DNA of 29,479 nucleotides from Ruminococcaceae bacterium UBA5396 (GTDB lineage Bacteria; Bacillota; Clostridia; Oscillospirales; Acutalibacteraceae), in contig DHOG01000170.1 in NCBI GenBank assembly GCA_002410715.1, positions 10,096-39,574 on the forward strand, written 5' to 3'. The stretch's first letter is position 1; each line of letters opens with the position of its first letter. The position numbers were made by a program, and so were the translations under genes. The notes below the pieces were generated by a model. It ran no database searches and was not told the origin of the DNA. It saw only the letters and a program-made list of their open reading frames with translations. Below are positions 16,022 to 25,049 of this stretch, piece after piece.

Positions 16022-16093
16022 ATTCAAATATGAAATATTATGAAAATTCTATTTTATTAATTTCTAACCAAGAAAAAGAGGAGGCTTTCCCAG

Positions 16094-17128
16094 ATGAACA
16101 GCGTAAGTGAAAGCTATGCAGCAGCCGGAGTGGATGTAACCGCAGGTTACAAAGCAGTTGAATTTATAAAGTCCCATGTTGCAAAAACCGCAATTCCCGG
16201 TGTGATTTCGGGTATCGGCGGGTTTGGAGGAATGTTTGAGCCTGATCTGTCAGGAATAAAGAGACCCGTACTGGTTTCCGGAACGGACGGCGTCGGAACA
16301 AAGTTGAAGCTGGCTTTCATGATGGACAAGCATGATACGATTGGAATTGACTGTGTTGCAATGTGTGTCAATGATGTCGCCTGTTCCGGCGCACAGCCTA
16401 TGTTTTTTCTCGACTATATCGCATGCGGAAAAAATTATCCTGAAAAAATTGCATCCATTGTTTCAGGCGTTGCGGAGGGCTGTCTTCAGGCCGGTTGCGC
16501 TTTGATCGGTGGTGAGACCGCCGAGATGCCAGGATTTTATCCCGAAGATGAATATGATCTTGCCGGCTTTTGTGTCGGAGTTGCAGATTACGACAATATC
16601 ATCTCAGGAAATAAGGTAGCAGCCAATGATGTACTGATTGGTGTTGCTTCGAGTGGCGTTCATTCCAACGGGTTTTCTCTTGTACGAAAGGTTTTTGGTG
16701 TTTCGGAAAAAAAGTTGTCTGTTTATTGTGATGATCTTGGCTGCACTCTTGGTGAATCGCTTCTGACACCGACAAAAATATATGTGAAATCATTATTGAA
16801 TTTGATTAAAAATATAGAAGTGCATGGAATCTCACATATTACAGGCGGCGGTTTTTATGAGAACATTCCTCGTATGCTTCCGGATGGCTTGAAAGCCGTA
16901 ATTAAACAAAGCGACGTACCTGTACTCCCAGTGTTTCATCTTATCCAACAGATGGGTAGTATTCCTGAACGAGATATGTTCAATACATTTAACATGGGAA
17001 TAGGGCTCTGTATTGCTGTTCCATCTAATAAAGCAGATGAGGCAGTACGGTTACTCAATCAATCAGGAGAGAAGGCGGGAATCCTCGGTCATATCGAGAC
17101 AGGAGAAAAGGGTGTTGAGCTATGCTAA
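16094..17128 (+). CDS. purM: AIR synthase PurM
   Basis: The 344-residue protein converts FGAM and ATP to AIR. It has the expected [14 protein letters not shown], the substrate/ATP motif [47 protein letters not shown] and [17 protein letters not shown], and later [16 protein letters not shown] strong AGAGGAGG precedes ATG 16094. Its end overlaps purN by seven bases (ATGCTAA), so the two are probably translationally coupled. Confidence 0.97.
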   Translation: MNSVSESYAAAGVDVTAGYKAVEFIKSHVAKTAIPGVISGIGGFGGMFEPDLSGIKRPVLVSGTDGVGTKLKLAFMMDKHDTIGIDCVAMCVNDVACSGAQPMFFLDYIACGKNYPEKIASIVSGVAEGCLQAGCALIGGETAEMPGFYPEDEYDLAGFCVGVADYDNIISGNKVAANDVLIGVASSGVHSNGFSLVRKVFGVSEKKLSVYCDDLGCTLGESLLTPTKIYVKSLLNLIKNIEVHGISHITGGGFYENIPRMLPDGLKAVIKQSDVPVLPVFHLIQQMGSIPERDMFNTFNMGIGLCIAVPSNKADEAVRLLNQSGEKAGILGHIETGEKGVELC

Positions 17129-17748
17129 ACATAGTCGTATTGGTTTCCGGTGGGGGTACAAATCTGCAGGCTCTTCTTGATGCCGAGGAGGCGGGGGAAA
17201 TCCGCGGCGGACGAATCATACATGTAATCTCTTCATCGTCTGAAGCATATGCCCTTGAGCGTGCTCGCCGTCATGGAGTATGCACAACCATTGTTGAACG
17301 CAGTGCATTTAATTCATCCGATGAATTTGACACCGAGCTTTTAAAAGAACTTGAAAGCTGTGAAGCGGATCTTATTGTATTAGCGGGTTTCCTGTGTATA
17401 CTCGGCGAACGGATTGTAAGAAAATATTCAAATCGCATTATAAATGTCCATCCGTCACTGATTCCTGCTTTTTGCGGAAAAGGCTTTTACGGACTTAAGG
17501 TTCATGAGGCCGCTTTATCATACGGCGTTAAGCTGACGGGCGCTACGGTACATTTTGTAAATGAAATACCGGATGGTGGCGCGATCATCCTTCAAAAAGC
17601 TGTTCCGATTCACCAGGGCGATACGCCCGAGACTTTACAGCTCAGAGTAATGCGGCAGGCTGAATGGGAATTATTGCCGCGCGCTGTATCATTGTTTTGT
17701 GAAGGTAAAATTACGGTTCAAGGAAAAAACACAATTATTTCTGATTAA
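17122..17748 (+). CDS. purN: GAR transformylase PurN
   Basis: The 208-residue folate-dependent enzyme transfers a formyl group from 10-formyl-THF to GAR. The N-terminal [13 protein letters not shown] binds the phosphate. The catalytic triad is N108 and H110 in [11 protein letters not shown] and D151 in [10 protein letters not shown]. Between them is the CGKGFYG segment, which makes this region about five residues longer than in E. coli PurN. It begins inside the end of purM. Confidence 0.96.
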   Translation: MLNIVVLVSGGGTNLQALLDAEEAGEIRGGRIIHVISSSSEAYALERARRHGVCTTIVERSAFNSSDEFDTELLKELESCEADLIVLAGFLCILGERIVRKYSNRIINVHPSLIPAFCGKGFYGLKVHEAALSYGVKLTGATVHFVNEIPDGGAIILQKAVPIHQGDTPETLQLRVMRQAEWELLPRAVSLFCEGKITVQGKNTIISD

Positions 17749-17782
17749 GTTTTCACTAAACATTAGAAAGGTCTGATCATTT

Positions 17783-18490
17783 TTGCAGATACAAAGCTTG
17801 TTAACTGAACTATCATCCACTACCTATCCGGGACGAGGTATCGTTTTGGGCAAAAATGACGACGGAGATAAGATTGTCATTGCCTATTTTATTATGGGAC
17901 GCAGCGAAAACAGCCGGAACCGAATTTTTGAGAAAACCGATGACGGTATCAGAACAAAAGCCTTTGATGAAAGCAAAATGGTCGATCCGTCATTGATTAT
18001 ATATGCACCGGTACGGGTACTCAATGGTTGCACAATTGTGACCAACGGTGACCAGACTGATACCATTTGTGAATTTATGCAAGCCGGTAAATCTTTTGAA
18101 GAGGCACTTAGAACCCGTACATTTGAGCCGGATGCTCCAAATTTTACGCCACGAATTTCGGGTTTTGTAAATCCGAAAAAGGATCTTCTCAGTTTGTCCA
18201 TTCTGAAATCAGATGGCGGAAGCCCTGAAAGTGTAAATCGATTTTTCTATGAGTACAACTGCGTTTCGGCAGGAACAGGGTATTTTATTCACACTTATAT
18301 GGGGGACGGAAATCCGCTTCCTTCGTTTGAAGGAGAACCTGTAAAAGTTACGACAGGTTGTGCAATCGACAGCTTCACTGGATCCGTTTGGAACAGTCTT
18401 AATGAAAAGAACAGAGTATCTCTGTTTACACGTTTCATTTCAATTAAAACACTAAAAACCGAAACACGAATTGTGAATAAAAACATGTAA
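17783..18490 (+). CDS. IMP cyclohydrolase, PurO type
   Basis: This 235-residue protein begins at TTG 17783 after AAAGG (17767-17771). It has PGRGIVLGKNDDGDKIVIAYFIMGRSENSRNR at the N-terminus and FTPRISGFV in the middle, as in the PurO/IMP_cyclohyd family first described in archaea. It closes the purine ring of FAICAR to IMP, which in most bacteria is done by the N-terminal domain of PurH. Its place between purN and an AICAR formyltransferase supports that role. The pair replaces bifunctional PurH. The function is inferred from family and context. Confidence 0.87.
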   Translation: MQIQSLLTELSSTTYPGRGIVLGKNDDGDKIVIAYFIMGRSENSRNRIFEKTDDGIRTKAFDESKMVDPSLIIYAPVRVLNGCTIVTNGDQTDTICEFMQAGKSFEEALRTRTFEPDAPNFTPRISGFVNPKKDLLSLSILKSDGGSPESVNRFFYEYNCVSAGTGYFIHTYMGDGNPLPSFEGEPVKVTTGCAIDSFTGSVWNSLNEKNRVSLFTRFISIKTLKTETRIVNKNM

Positions 18491-18504
18491 AGGGGAAGTG
18501 CTTT

Positions 18505-19683
18505 ATGCCAAACGAGTTGTTGCTGAAATACGGCTGTAATCCAAACCAGAAGCCGTCTCGTATTTTTATGAAAAATGGCGGTGAACTGCCGGTTGAAGTA
18601 TTAAACGGACGTCCGGGTTATATCAATTTTTTGGATGCATTCAACAGCTGGCAGCTTGTTCGGGAACTGAAAGAGGCTAGCGGTCTTCCGGCTGCAGCGT
18701 CATTTAAGCATGTTAGCCCTGCCGGAGCGGCGCTGGGTTTGCCTCTTGATGAAACATTAAAGAAAATCTATTTCGTTGATGATCTTGCACTTACACCCAT
18801 TGCCTGTGCATATGCACGTGCACGAGGTGCTGACAGGATGTCCTCCTATGGTGATTGGGTAGCGCTTTCCGATATGTGTGATAAGGAAACGGCAGCTCTT
18901 TTGGCTAGGGAGGTGTCGGATGGTGTAATTGCACCGGGCTTTACAGATGAAGCTTTTAAAATTCTTAAGTCAAAGCGCAAAGGTTCTTATAATATTGTAA
19001 GAATCGATCCCGATTACAATCCTGATTCAATAGAGAATAAGGACGTATTTGGAATTACATTCGAGCAAGGACGGAATGAAATCAAAATTGATGGTTCACT
19101 CTTTCAAAATGTTGTGACCGAAAATAAAGCACTCTCGGAATCGGCCAAAATGGATTTGATTGTTGCGTTGATCACGCTGAAATACACACAGTCTAATTCG
19201 GTTTGCTATGCAAAAGACGGACAGGTTATCGGTGTTGGCGCTGGACAACAAAGCAGGATTCACTGTACGCGTCTTGCGGGCAACAAGGCCGACATTTGGT
19301 ATTTACGTCAGCATCCGCGTGTTGTTTCGCTGCCTTTTAGAGAGGATATCCGCCGCCCCGATCGTGATAATACCATTGATGTCTATCTATCAGAAGATTG
19401 GTGCGATGTTTTGGCAGATGGTATTTGGGAGCAATTTTTCACCTCTAAACCGAAACCGCTTACGCGAGAAGAAAAGCGTGCATGGCTGGATGGACTGAAC
19501 GGTGTATCTCTGGGGTCAGACGCATTTTTCCCGTTTGGTGATAATATTGAGCGTGCATATAAAACAGGTGTACAGTATATTGCGCAGCCGGGAGGCTCTA
19601 TCCGAGACGATCATGTAATAAAAACCTGTAATAAATATAATATGGTAATGGCTTTTAACGGAATCAGACTGTTCCACCACTGA
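18505..19683 (+). CDS. Stand-alone AICAR formyltransferase (PurH C-terminal domain type)
   Basis: The 392-residue protein corresponds only to the AICAR transformylase part of PurH. LKYGCNPNQKPSR opens it, and the catalytic lysine-histidine pair is K68-H69 in AASFKHVSPAGAA. Further family motifs are ALITLKYTQSNSVCYAKDGQVIGVGAGQQSRIHCTRLA and SDAFFPFGDNIERAYKTGVQYIAQPGGSIRDD. It formylates AICAR with 10-formyl-THF. The N-terminal methylglyoxal synthase-like cyclohydrolase domain of PurH is absent, and the preceding PurO-type gene fills that step. AAAGGGGAAG precedes ATG 18505, 14 bp after the previous stop. Confidence 0.94.
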   Translation: MPNELLLKYGCNPNQKPSRIFMKNGGELPVEVLNGRPGYINFLDAFNSWQLVRELKEASGLPAAASFKHVSPAGAALGLPLDETLKKIYFVDDLALTPIACAYARARGADRMSSYGDWVALSDMCDKETAALLAREVSDGVIAPGFTDEAFKILKSKRKGSYNIVRIDPDYNPDSIENKDVFGITFEQGRNEIKIDGSLFQNVVTENKALSESAKMDLIVALITLKYTQSNSVCYAKDGQVIGVGAGQQSRIHCTRLAGNKADIWYLRQHPRVVSLPFREDIRRPDRDNTIDVYLSEDWCDVLADGIWEQFFTSKPKPLTREEKRAWLDGLNGVSLGSDAFFPFGDNIERAYKTGVQYIAQPGGSIRDDHVIKTCNKYNMVMAFNGIRLFHH

Positions 19684-19709
19684 TACAGTCATGGAAAGGC
19701 AGTGACTTC

Positions 19710-20996
19710 ATGAATAACAAAGATAGTATGGATATCCTGGTTGTAGGCGGCGGGGGCCGTGAACATGCGATCATCCGTAAATTAAAGGAAAGTCCGCGTT
19801 GCGGAAAACTTTACTGCACGCCCGGCAATGGCGGTATCAGTCGTGATGCCCAGTGCTTTGATGTGAAAGCGAATGATATTGCCGGGGTAGTGGCACTAGC
19901 AAAGCAGCTTAAAGTCAACCTCGTATTTGTCGCTCCGGATGATCCGTTGGTTGCCGGGATGGTTGACGCTCTGGAAAAAGAGGGGGTCAAGGCATTCGGA
20001 CCACGAGCAAATGCAGCAATTATTGAGGGAAGTAAAGTATTTTCAAAGCATTTAATGAAAAAATATAATATACCTACCGCTGATTATGAGGTGTTTGAGA
20101 ACCCTTCTGATGCGCTGACCTATATCAGAAACCGTGGGCGCTATCCTGCTGTTGTAAAAGCAGACGGACTTGCGTTGGGCAAAGGCGTTATCCTTTGCGA
20201 TAATTACAAAGATGCAAAGACTGCGGTCAAGAGCATTATGGAGGATCGAGTTTTTGGTTCTTCAGGTAGAAGAGTGGTTGTTGAAGAGTTTATGAAGGGA
20301 CCAGAGGTTTCGATTCTGGCATTTACGGACGGAATAACCATCTATCCGATGGTATCTGCAATGGATCATAAACGAGTTTTTGACGGCGATATGGGGCCGA
20401 ATACGGGAGGAATGGGAACAATCAGCCCAAACCCCCATTATGATGATAAAGTTGCCGAACACTGTATGGAACATATTTTTAAGCCTACAATCGATTCAAT
20501 GCAGAAAGAAGGCCGACCGTTTAAAGGTTGTCTGTTTTTCGGACTAATGCTTACTACAGATGGTCCAAAAGTGATCGAGTATAACTGCAGATTCGGCGAT
20601 CCCGAAACTCAAGTGGTGCTGCCGCGTCTTAAAACAGATTTACTGGATATTGTTTGCGCAATTCAAGAAGAGCGTCTTAATGAAATCACAATCGAATGGT
20701 CGGATGATGCCTGCGCATGTGTTGTAATGGCATCAGGTGGTTATCCCGGTGAATACCCGAAGGGGAAACAGATCGACGGTCTTGATCAAAGTGGACAGAA
20801 AAATGAGGCGGTTATCTTTCATGCAGGCACTCGGTATCATGAAGGAGTATTTTATACAAACGGCGGTCGTGTACTGGGCGTGACGACAATTGAGAAAACA
20901 TTAGATGAAGCGCTTAATATAGCATATAAGTCTGTGTTACAGATACATTTTGAAGATGCCCATTACCGTCGTGATATCGGAAAAACATCATTCTAG
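19710..20996 (+). CDS. purD: GAR synthetase PurD
   Basis: The 428-residue ATP-grasp ligase joins glycine to phosphoribosylamine. It has the N-terminal LVVGGGGREHAI (GGGGREHA at 13-20), AVVKADGLALGKGVI in the ATP-grasp domain, MGPNTGGMGTISP and NCRFGDPETQ (292-301) for Mg-ATP binding. The start ATG 19710 follows GGAAAGG. It is the last gene of the operon; the strong bidirectional hairpin just downstream ends the transcript. purL/purS/purQ, purB and purK are not in the window. Confidence 0.97.
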   Translation: MNNKDSMDILVVGGGGREHAIIRKLKESPRCGKLYCTPGNGGISRDAQCFDVKANDIAGVVALAKQLKVNLVFVAPDDPLVAGMVDALEKEGVKAFGPRANAAIIEGSKVFSKHLMKKYNIPTADYEVFENPSDALTYIRNRGRYPAVVKADGLALGKGVILCDNYKDAKTAVKSIMEDRVFGSSGRRVVVEEFMKGPEVSILAFTDGITIYPMVSAMDHKRVFDGDMGPNTGGMGTISPNPHYDDKVAEHCMEHIFKPTIDSMQKEGRPFKGCLFFGLMLTTDGPKVIEYNCRFGDPETQVVLPRLKTDLLDIVCAIQEERLNEITIEWSDDACACVVMASGGYPGEYPKGKQIDGLDQSGQKNEAVIFHAGTRYHEGVFYTNGGRVLGVTTIEKTLDEALNIAYKSVLQIHFEDAHYRRDIGKTSF

Positions 20997-21008
20997 CAGA
21001 TAGAAATA

Positions 21009-21055
21009 AAAAACCATACAGCTTTAATTCTTAGGGTTAAGGCTGTATGGTTTTT
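21009..21055. terminator. Bidirectional terminator between purD and the DUF554 gene
   Basis: AAAAACCATACAGC (21009-21022) pairs with GCTGTATGGTTTTT (21042-21055). The stem is extended by five further pairs around loop 21028-21036. A T-run follows on the plus strand, and the A-run on the left gives a T-run on the minus strand. Two convergent transcripts end here. Confidence 0.93.
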
Positions 21056-21070
21056 ATCAAGAAAGCCACT

Positions 21071-21796
21071 TTAAATGCTGGATACGATTAAACTGAATAG
21101 TATGACAACGAGCAGCGATGGAAGCATGTTTCCTACTTTAATTCGCTTGCCAAATGTTAGATTAATTCCTATGGTGAAAATGAGAATTGAACCGACAAAC
21201 GATAGATTATTGACTATGTAATCGTTAAGTACCGGCGCAATAAATCGTGCTAACAACGTCAATGTTCCCTGATATATCCCCAAAGGGATTGCGGAAAACA
21301 TAACCCCCTTACCAAAAGTTGAAGAAAATATGATAACAATAACAAAGTCTAGAATTGATTTTGCATATAAAATAGAAGGGTCTGCATTGATACCATCCTG
21401 AATCGAACCAACTACAGCCATCGCACCAATACATACTACCAATGATGCAGTTACAAATCCTTCAATAAATTTAGAATCCTGATTGCTTTTTACGTTTCTC
21501 TTTAGCCAGCTGCCAAATTGGTCCATTCTTTTCTCAATATCAATAGCTTCACCGATTATTGCGCCTATAACAAGTGATAAGGGCATCATAATGGTTCCGG
21601 AAACCTTAATTCCTGTTTCAGTAATTAAAAACATACATTGGATGGTTCCGGCTGCTCCGATAAAAATAGTTGCCAGCCCGACTGATTGCAAAATTATATC
21701 CTGAAATCTCTGTTTCAGTCCTCCTTTGATGATCAGTCCGATTAGACTGCCCACCAAAACCGCAGTCACGTTCACAATTGTTCCAAGTCCTATCAA
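21071..21796 (-). CDS. DUF554 membrane protein (YdfK-like)
   Basis: The 241-residue integral membrane protein has about seven hydrophobic segments and a start MIGLGTIVNVTAVLVGSLIGLIIKGGL that is characteristic of DUF554. Further family segments include LSLVIGAIIGEAIDIEKRM and FVTASLVVCIGAMAVVGSIQDG. The function is unknown; a transport role has been suggested from topology only. The TTG start at 21796 is 8 nt after GAGGGG, and the RBS lies in or next to the loop of a small hairpin (AAAACC-GAGG-GGTTTT). It follows the glycosyltransferase by 45 bp on the same strand. Confidence 0.85.
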   Translation of the reverse strand: MIGLGTIVNVTAVLVGSLIGLIIKGGLKQRFQDIILQSVGLATIFIGAAGTIQCMFLITETGIKVSGTIMMPLSLVIGAIIGEAIDIEKRMDQFGSWLKRNVKSNQDSKFIEGFVTASLVVCIGAMAVVGSIQDGINADPSILYAKSILDFVIVIIFSSTFGKGVMFSAIPLGIYQGTLTLLARFIAPVLNDYIVNNLSFVGSILIFTIGINLTFGKRIKVGNMLPSLLVVILFSLIVSSI

Positions 21797-21841
21797 GTAT
21801 AAAACCCCTCGGTTTTTATTCCCAAAAAAAGTGACAGTACA

Positions 21842-23038
21842 TCATACCCATTTTGCCTTTGAATTATAGGGAAGGTGCTTGGGGTCTGTGTTGATAATTT
21901 CAACATATCTGTTGTATGCGCGATCTACGGCTGTATCCCAGGACAAATATATATATTTGCCGGCATTTGCTCCCACCTTGTGCATCCCGTCTTTACTTTG
22001 GCAGGCACTAATCAAAACCTCTGCGCACGATTCTGCATTCTCTTCCGCAAGGTAACCCGTGAAGTTATGCTGCACTCCTTCTGCCGCGCAGCTTTCACGG
22101 ATAAGAAGGGCAGGGCAATCACATGCTGCTGCTTCTTTCACAACAATGCCCGAGGTATCATAAGTGGACGGGAATAGAAAAGCATCGGCAAGACTATAGA
22201 ACACACGTAAATACTCGCGGTCATAAATCGGGCCGGTAAATATCGCTTGTTCTGATAGGCCAATTTCTTCAGCATACTTCTTTATCTGCGGTGCATCCAG
22301 TCCGTCTCCTATCATAAATGCGCGGAAAGGAACTCCTTTTTGTTTTGCAATTTTTAAAGAATCAAGAATAAGCCTTACATTTTTGTACCACATCATTCTT
22401 CCAACAAAAAGAAAAACAAAATTACCTTCGGGAATATTATATTTTTCACGAAGTTCAATGACCTTTTCAGGTTCAGCTTTTCCATATGCAAAGTCGGTTC
22501 CGTTTTCCATTACACGGTAACCGCCTCTATAACCAATATTCCGCAGAGCTTTGCCACAGCCTTCTGTTACAACCCAGATTTCATCTGCGTTGTTAATATT
22601 CTCAAGTACAAAACGCATTGCAATTTTTCGAAATCCAGAAAGCGAAATCCGCTTTGAGATGTCTATATCAAATTTTGTATGGTATGTCAGTACAACTGGT
22701 ACTTTGGGCATACGGTTGATATTTTGAACAAGTACGGAAGATGCAAACGGAGCATGTACATGCATAAGATTAAAATGCTTATGGCGTAATCTTATTAAGG
22801 TTTCAATATTAAACGGATTTCCTGCACGATAACCGATACGCTTATCTAAAGGAATTGACTGGTAGCGGAATACCTCAAACGGATAATTGTCTACCACGCC
22901 CTTATATTCCGGTGTAACAACAGTAACATCACAATGTTTCTCGTGTAATACGCTTGCATAATTTTTAACCGCCTGAGCAACTCCGTCAATCGTAGGGGGG
23001 AAAGAGTCGTTGAATTGTCCAATCTTTAGTCTGTTCAT
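21842..23038 (-). CDS. GT4-family glycosyltransferase
   Basis: The 398-residue protein is a GT-B fold enzyme. The N-terminal acceptor domain has FNDSFPPTIDGVAQAVKNYA and LMHVHAPFASS. The C-terminal nucleotide-sugar domain has FVFLFVGRMMWYKN, then DAFLFPSTYDTSGIVVKEAAACDCPALL. The usual EX7E motif appears here as DX7E. Related enzymes make diacylglycerol glycolipids (anchors for lipoteichoic acid) or transfer mannose/glucose to lipids. The acceptor cannot be read from the sequence. The ATG start at 23038 has only a distant AGGAAGG (14 nt), and an in-frame stop shortly upstream excludes a longer form. Confidence 0.85.
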   Translation of the reverse strand: MNRLKIGQFNDSFPPTIDGVAQAVKNYASVLHEKHCDVTVVTPEYKGVVDNYPFEVFRYQSIPLDKRIGYRAGNPFNIETLIRLRHKHFNLMHVHAPFASSVLVQNINRMPKVPVVLTYHTKFDIDISKRISLSGFRKIAMRFVLENINNADEIWVVTEGCGKALRNIGYRGGYRVMENGTDFAYGKAEPEKVIELREKYNIPEGNFVFLFVGRMMWYKNVRLILDSLKIAKQKGVPFRAFMIGDGLDAPQIKKYAEEIGLSEQAIFTGPIYDREYLRVFYSLADAFLFPSTYDTSGIVVKEAAACDCPALLIRESCAAEGVQHNFTGYLAEENAESCAEVLISACQSKDGMHKVGANAGKYIYLSWDTAVDRAYNRYVEIINTDPKHLPYNSKAKWV

Positions 23039-23091
23039 AAGAAATGATCATGCCTTCCTATCGTAATTGGGCCTTTAAACAACATATATTA

Positions 23092-23120
23092 ATATTACAC
23101 CATTCAGAAATTGCTTTCAA
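23092..23120 (-). promoter_or_regulatory. sigma-A promoter for the glycosyltransferase
   Basis: Read on the minus strand, TTGAAA (23120-23115), 17 bp and TAATAT (23097-23092). The start would be near 23085, about 47 nt before the ATG. Confidence 0.5.
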
Positions 23121-23161
23121 GCATTTTCAACGGTTGATTCTTAAGTTATTTAAAATAGATA

Positions 23162-23190
23162 TTTAAAAAATTCAATAAATCCGCTATAAT
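23162..23190 (+). promoter_or_regulatory. Promoter for hprK
   Basis: A perfect TATAAT (23185-23190) with a weak -35 TTTAAA (23162-23167) at 17 bp. The predicted start is near 23197. The DNA between the divergent genes is very AT-rich. Confidence 0.45.
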
Positions 23191-23217
23191 ATATAATAAG
23201 ATATTTATTAGCTTTAA

Positions 23218-23236
23218 TGTAACACAAAATGTTACA
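23218..23236. promoter_or_regulatory. Operator-like inverted repeat before hprK
   Basis: TGTAACA-CAAAA-TGTTACA is a perfect 7-5-7 inverted repeat 34 bp before the hprK start and about 20 bp after the predicted transcription start. The half-sites resemble those of some GntR- or LacI-type regulators, but I cannot assign one. It does not fit the TnrA/GlnR spacing. Confidence 0.45.
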
Positions 23237-23270
23237 CAAAAAAATTACCTTCAAAAGGTGGGATTACGTA

Positions 23271-24239
23271 ATGGCTAAGAACTTTACAGTTTCATTGGCT
23301 GAAATTATTAAAGAAACCATGCTTGAAACAGTTTGTTTGCCGGCAAAGCCTGATGAAATAATGATAGTAAGCGCGGATGTGAACCGTCCAGGTTTACAGC
23401 TCGGCGGATATTTCGATTATTTTGACAGCACCAGAATTCAAGTGCTTGGAAAAAGTGAAATCGGATTCTTAGAAGATTTAAGTGCTGAGATTAGGACTGT
23501 GCGCATAGAGGACTTTGTTTCCCGGCAGCCGCCTGCAATTATTGTTTGTCGAAATCTTGATTTAATTCCTGAACTTAGGAAGTGTTGTGTACGATACAAT
23601 GTACCCTTGTTAAAATCGCAGGATTCAACATCCAGTTTTATGGCAACTCTGATAGCATTTCTTAATGTGCAGCTTGCTCCGCGGATTACACGTCACGGCG
23701 TTTTTGTTGAGGTGTACGGCGAAGGTATTCTATTGGTCGGTGACAGCGGAGTAGGAAAAAGCGAAACAGCGATTGAGCTAATAAAACGCGGACACCGACT
23801 TATCGCTGATGATGCCGTTGAAATACGACGTGTATCATCCAAAACCTTGGTGGGGTCTGCACCTAACAATATTCGGCATTTTATCGAGCTTCGAGGTATT
23901 GGTATTGTAAATGCCCGCCGTATATTCGGTATGGGGTCGGTTAAGATCACTGAGAAAATCGATATGGTAATTCAGCTTGAACAATGGGATAATAACAAGG
24001 TATATGACCGAATGGGTCTTGACAACGAAATTACCGAAATCTTAAACATACGTGTACCGATGGTTACAATTCCCGTCAAGCCTGGTCGAAACCTTGCAAT
24101 TATTATTGAAGTTGCTGCAATGAATAACAGGCAGAAAAAAATGGGTTATAACGCAGCGCAGGAGCTGATGCACAATCTTGGTATGGATGCACAGGAGCCT
24201 GCCTCTTTTGAAGTGAAGTTGGACTGGAATAGAGCTTAA
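23271..24239 (+). CDS. hprK: HPr(Ser) kinase/phosphorylase
   Basis: The 322-residue enzyme starts at ATG 23271 after AAAGGTGGGA; an upstream in-frame ATG at 23229 overlaps the palindrome and is less likely. The C-terminal kinase half has the P-loop GDSGVGKS (157-164), RLIADDAVEIRR and the HprK signature ELRGIGIVNARRIFG (about 206-220). It phosphorylates Ser46 of HPr with ATP or PPi and dephosphorylates it with phosphate, which sets carbon catabolite control in Firmicutes. The following genes (PHP, murB, rapZ, whiA) are its usual neighbours in Clostridia. Confidence 0.97.
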   Translation: MAKNFTVSLAEIIKETMLETVCLPAKPDEIMIVSADVNRPGLQLGGYFDYFDSTRIQVLGKSEIGFLEDLSAEIRTVRIEDFVSRQPPAIIVCRNLDLIPELRKCCVRYNVPLLKSQDSTSSFMATLIAFLNVQLAPRITRHGVFVEVYGEGILLVGDSGVGKSETAIELIKRGHRLIADDAVEIRRVSSKTLVGSAPNNIRHFIELRGIGIVNARRIFGMGSVKITEKIDMVIQLEQWDNNKVYDRMGLDNEITEILNIRVPMVTIPVKPGRNLAIIIEVAAMNNRQKKMGYNAAQELMHNLGMDAQEPASFEVKLDWNRA

Positions 24240-24254
24240 GAAAGGACGACCAGA

Positions 24255-24992
24255 TTGAAATTACAAATTGAATATGCGATTATAGCGGATTTACACTGCC
24301 ATACAATAGCAAGTACACATGCGTACAGTACCATTACCGAACTAGCTCAAGCTGCCTCGCGACGCGGCTTGACTGCTGTAGGATGCACAGATCATGGGAC
24401 TGCAATGTGGGATGCACCGAAAAGCTCATATTTTGGGAATCTTAACGATCTGCCAGATATAATTGAAGGTGTAAGAGTGCTAAAAGGAGTAGAAGCAAAT
24501 ATAATGGACTTTGACGGACATCTGGATATGAATGATGATATTCTTGGTCGCTTGGAGCTTGTTGTAGCTTCTATGCACGGCGGTATTATGCCGACAGGTA
24601 CTGTTGATGAATGTACAGCTGCATGGCTTGCGGTTGCCGAGAATCCAAATGTCGATATAATCGGACATTCCGGATCACCGGAATATGCATATGACTATGA
24701 AACGGTGATTCAGGCTTTTGCAAAAAACGGCAAGGCAGTGGAACTCAATGAGCATAGTTATGCTGTTCGTAAAACCTCAATTCCTAATTGTCGGCGCATT
24801 GCAGAGCTATGTAAAAAATATAATGCACCTGTTTCAATCAATTCGGATTCACATTATCATGAGTGGGTTGGTCTTTTTCCGAATTGTTTTAAAATGCTGC
24901 GAGAAATTGACTTTCCTCCTGAGCTTGTTATTAATTCGAGTGTTGAGAATATGAATAAGTTTTTAGCTAAAAAGAATATAAGAATTGTTTGA
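24255..24992 (+). CDS. PHP-domain phosphatase/hydrolase
   Basis: The 245-residue protein starts at TTG 24255, 8 nt after AAAGGA. It is one PHP domain, with metal-binding motifs in order: DLHCHTIAS (H14, H16), VGCTDHGTAMW, LKGVEANI, VVASMHGG, IIGHSGSPEY and NSDSHYHEW. This pattern resembles YcdX-type zinc phosphatases. The substrate is unknown. The gene sits 15 bp after hprK and before murB, a common arrangement in Clostridia, with no demonstrated functional link that I know of. A histidinol-phosphatase role is less likely because it is shorter and has no his genes near it. Confidence 0.85.
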   Translation: MKLQIEYAIIADLHCHTIASTHAYSTITELAQAASRRGLTAVGCTDHGTAMWDAPKSSYFGNLNDLPDIIEGVRVLKGVEANIMDFDGHLDMNDDILGRLELVVASMHGGIMPTGTVDECTAAWLAVAENPNVDIIGHSGSPEYAYDYETVIQAFAKNGKAVELNEHSYAVRKTSIPNCRRIAELCKKYNAPVSINSDSHYHEWVGLFPNCFKMLREIDFPPELVINSSVENMNKFLAKKNIRIV

Positions 24993-25049
24993 TAAATTTT
25001 ATATTCATGGTTTTTTTAGAAATATAAATACATTTTAACGGAGGGGAAC

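Noticed and set aside
23218..23236. TnrA/GlnR box before hprK
   Set aside because: The known consensus is TGTNA-N7-TNACA (17 bp); the element here is 19 bp with nine bases between the outer pentamers.
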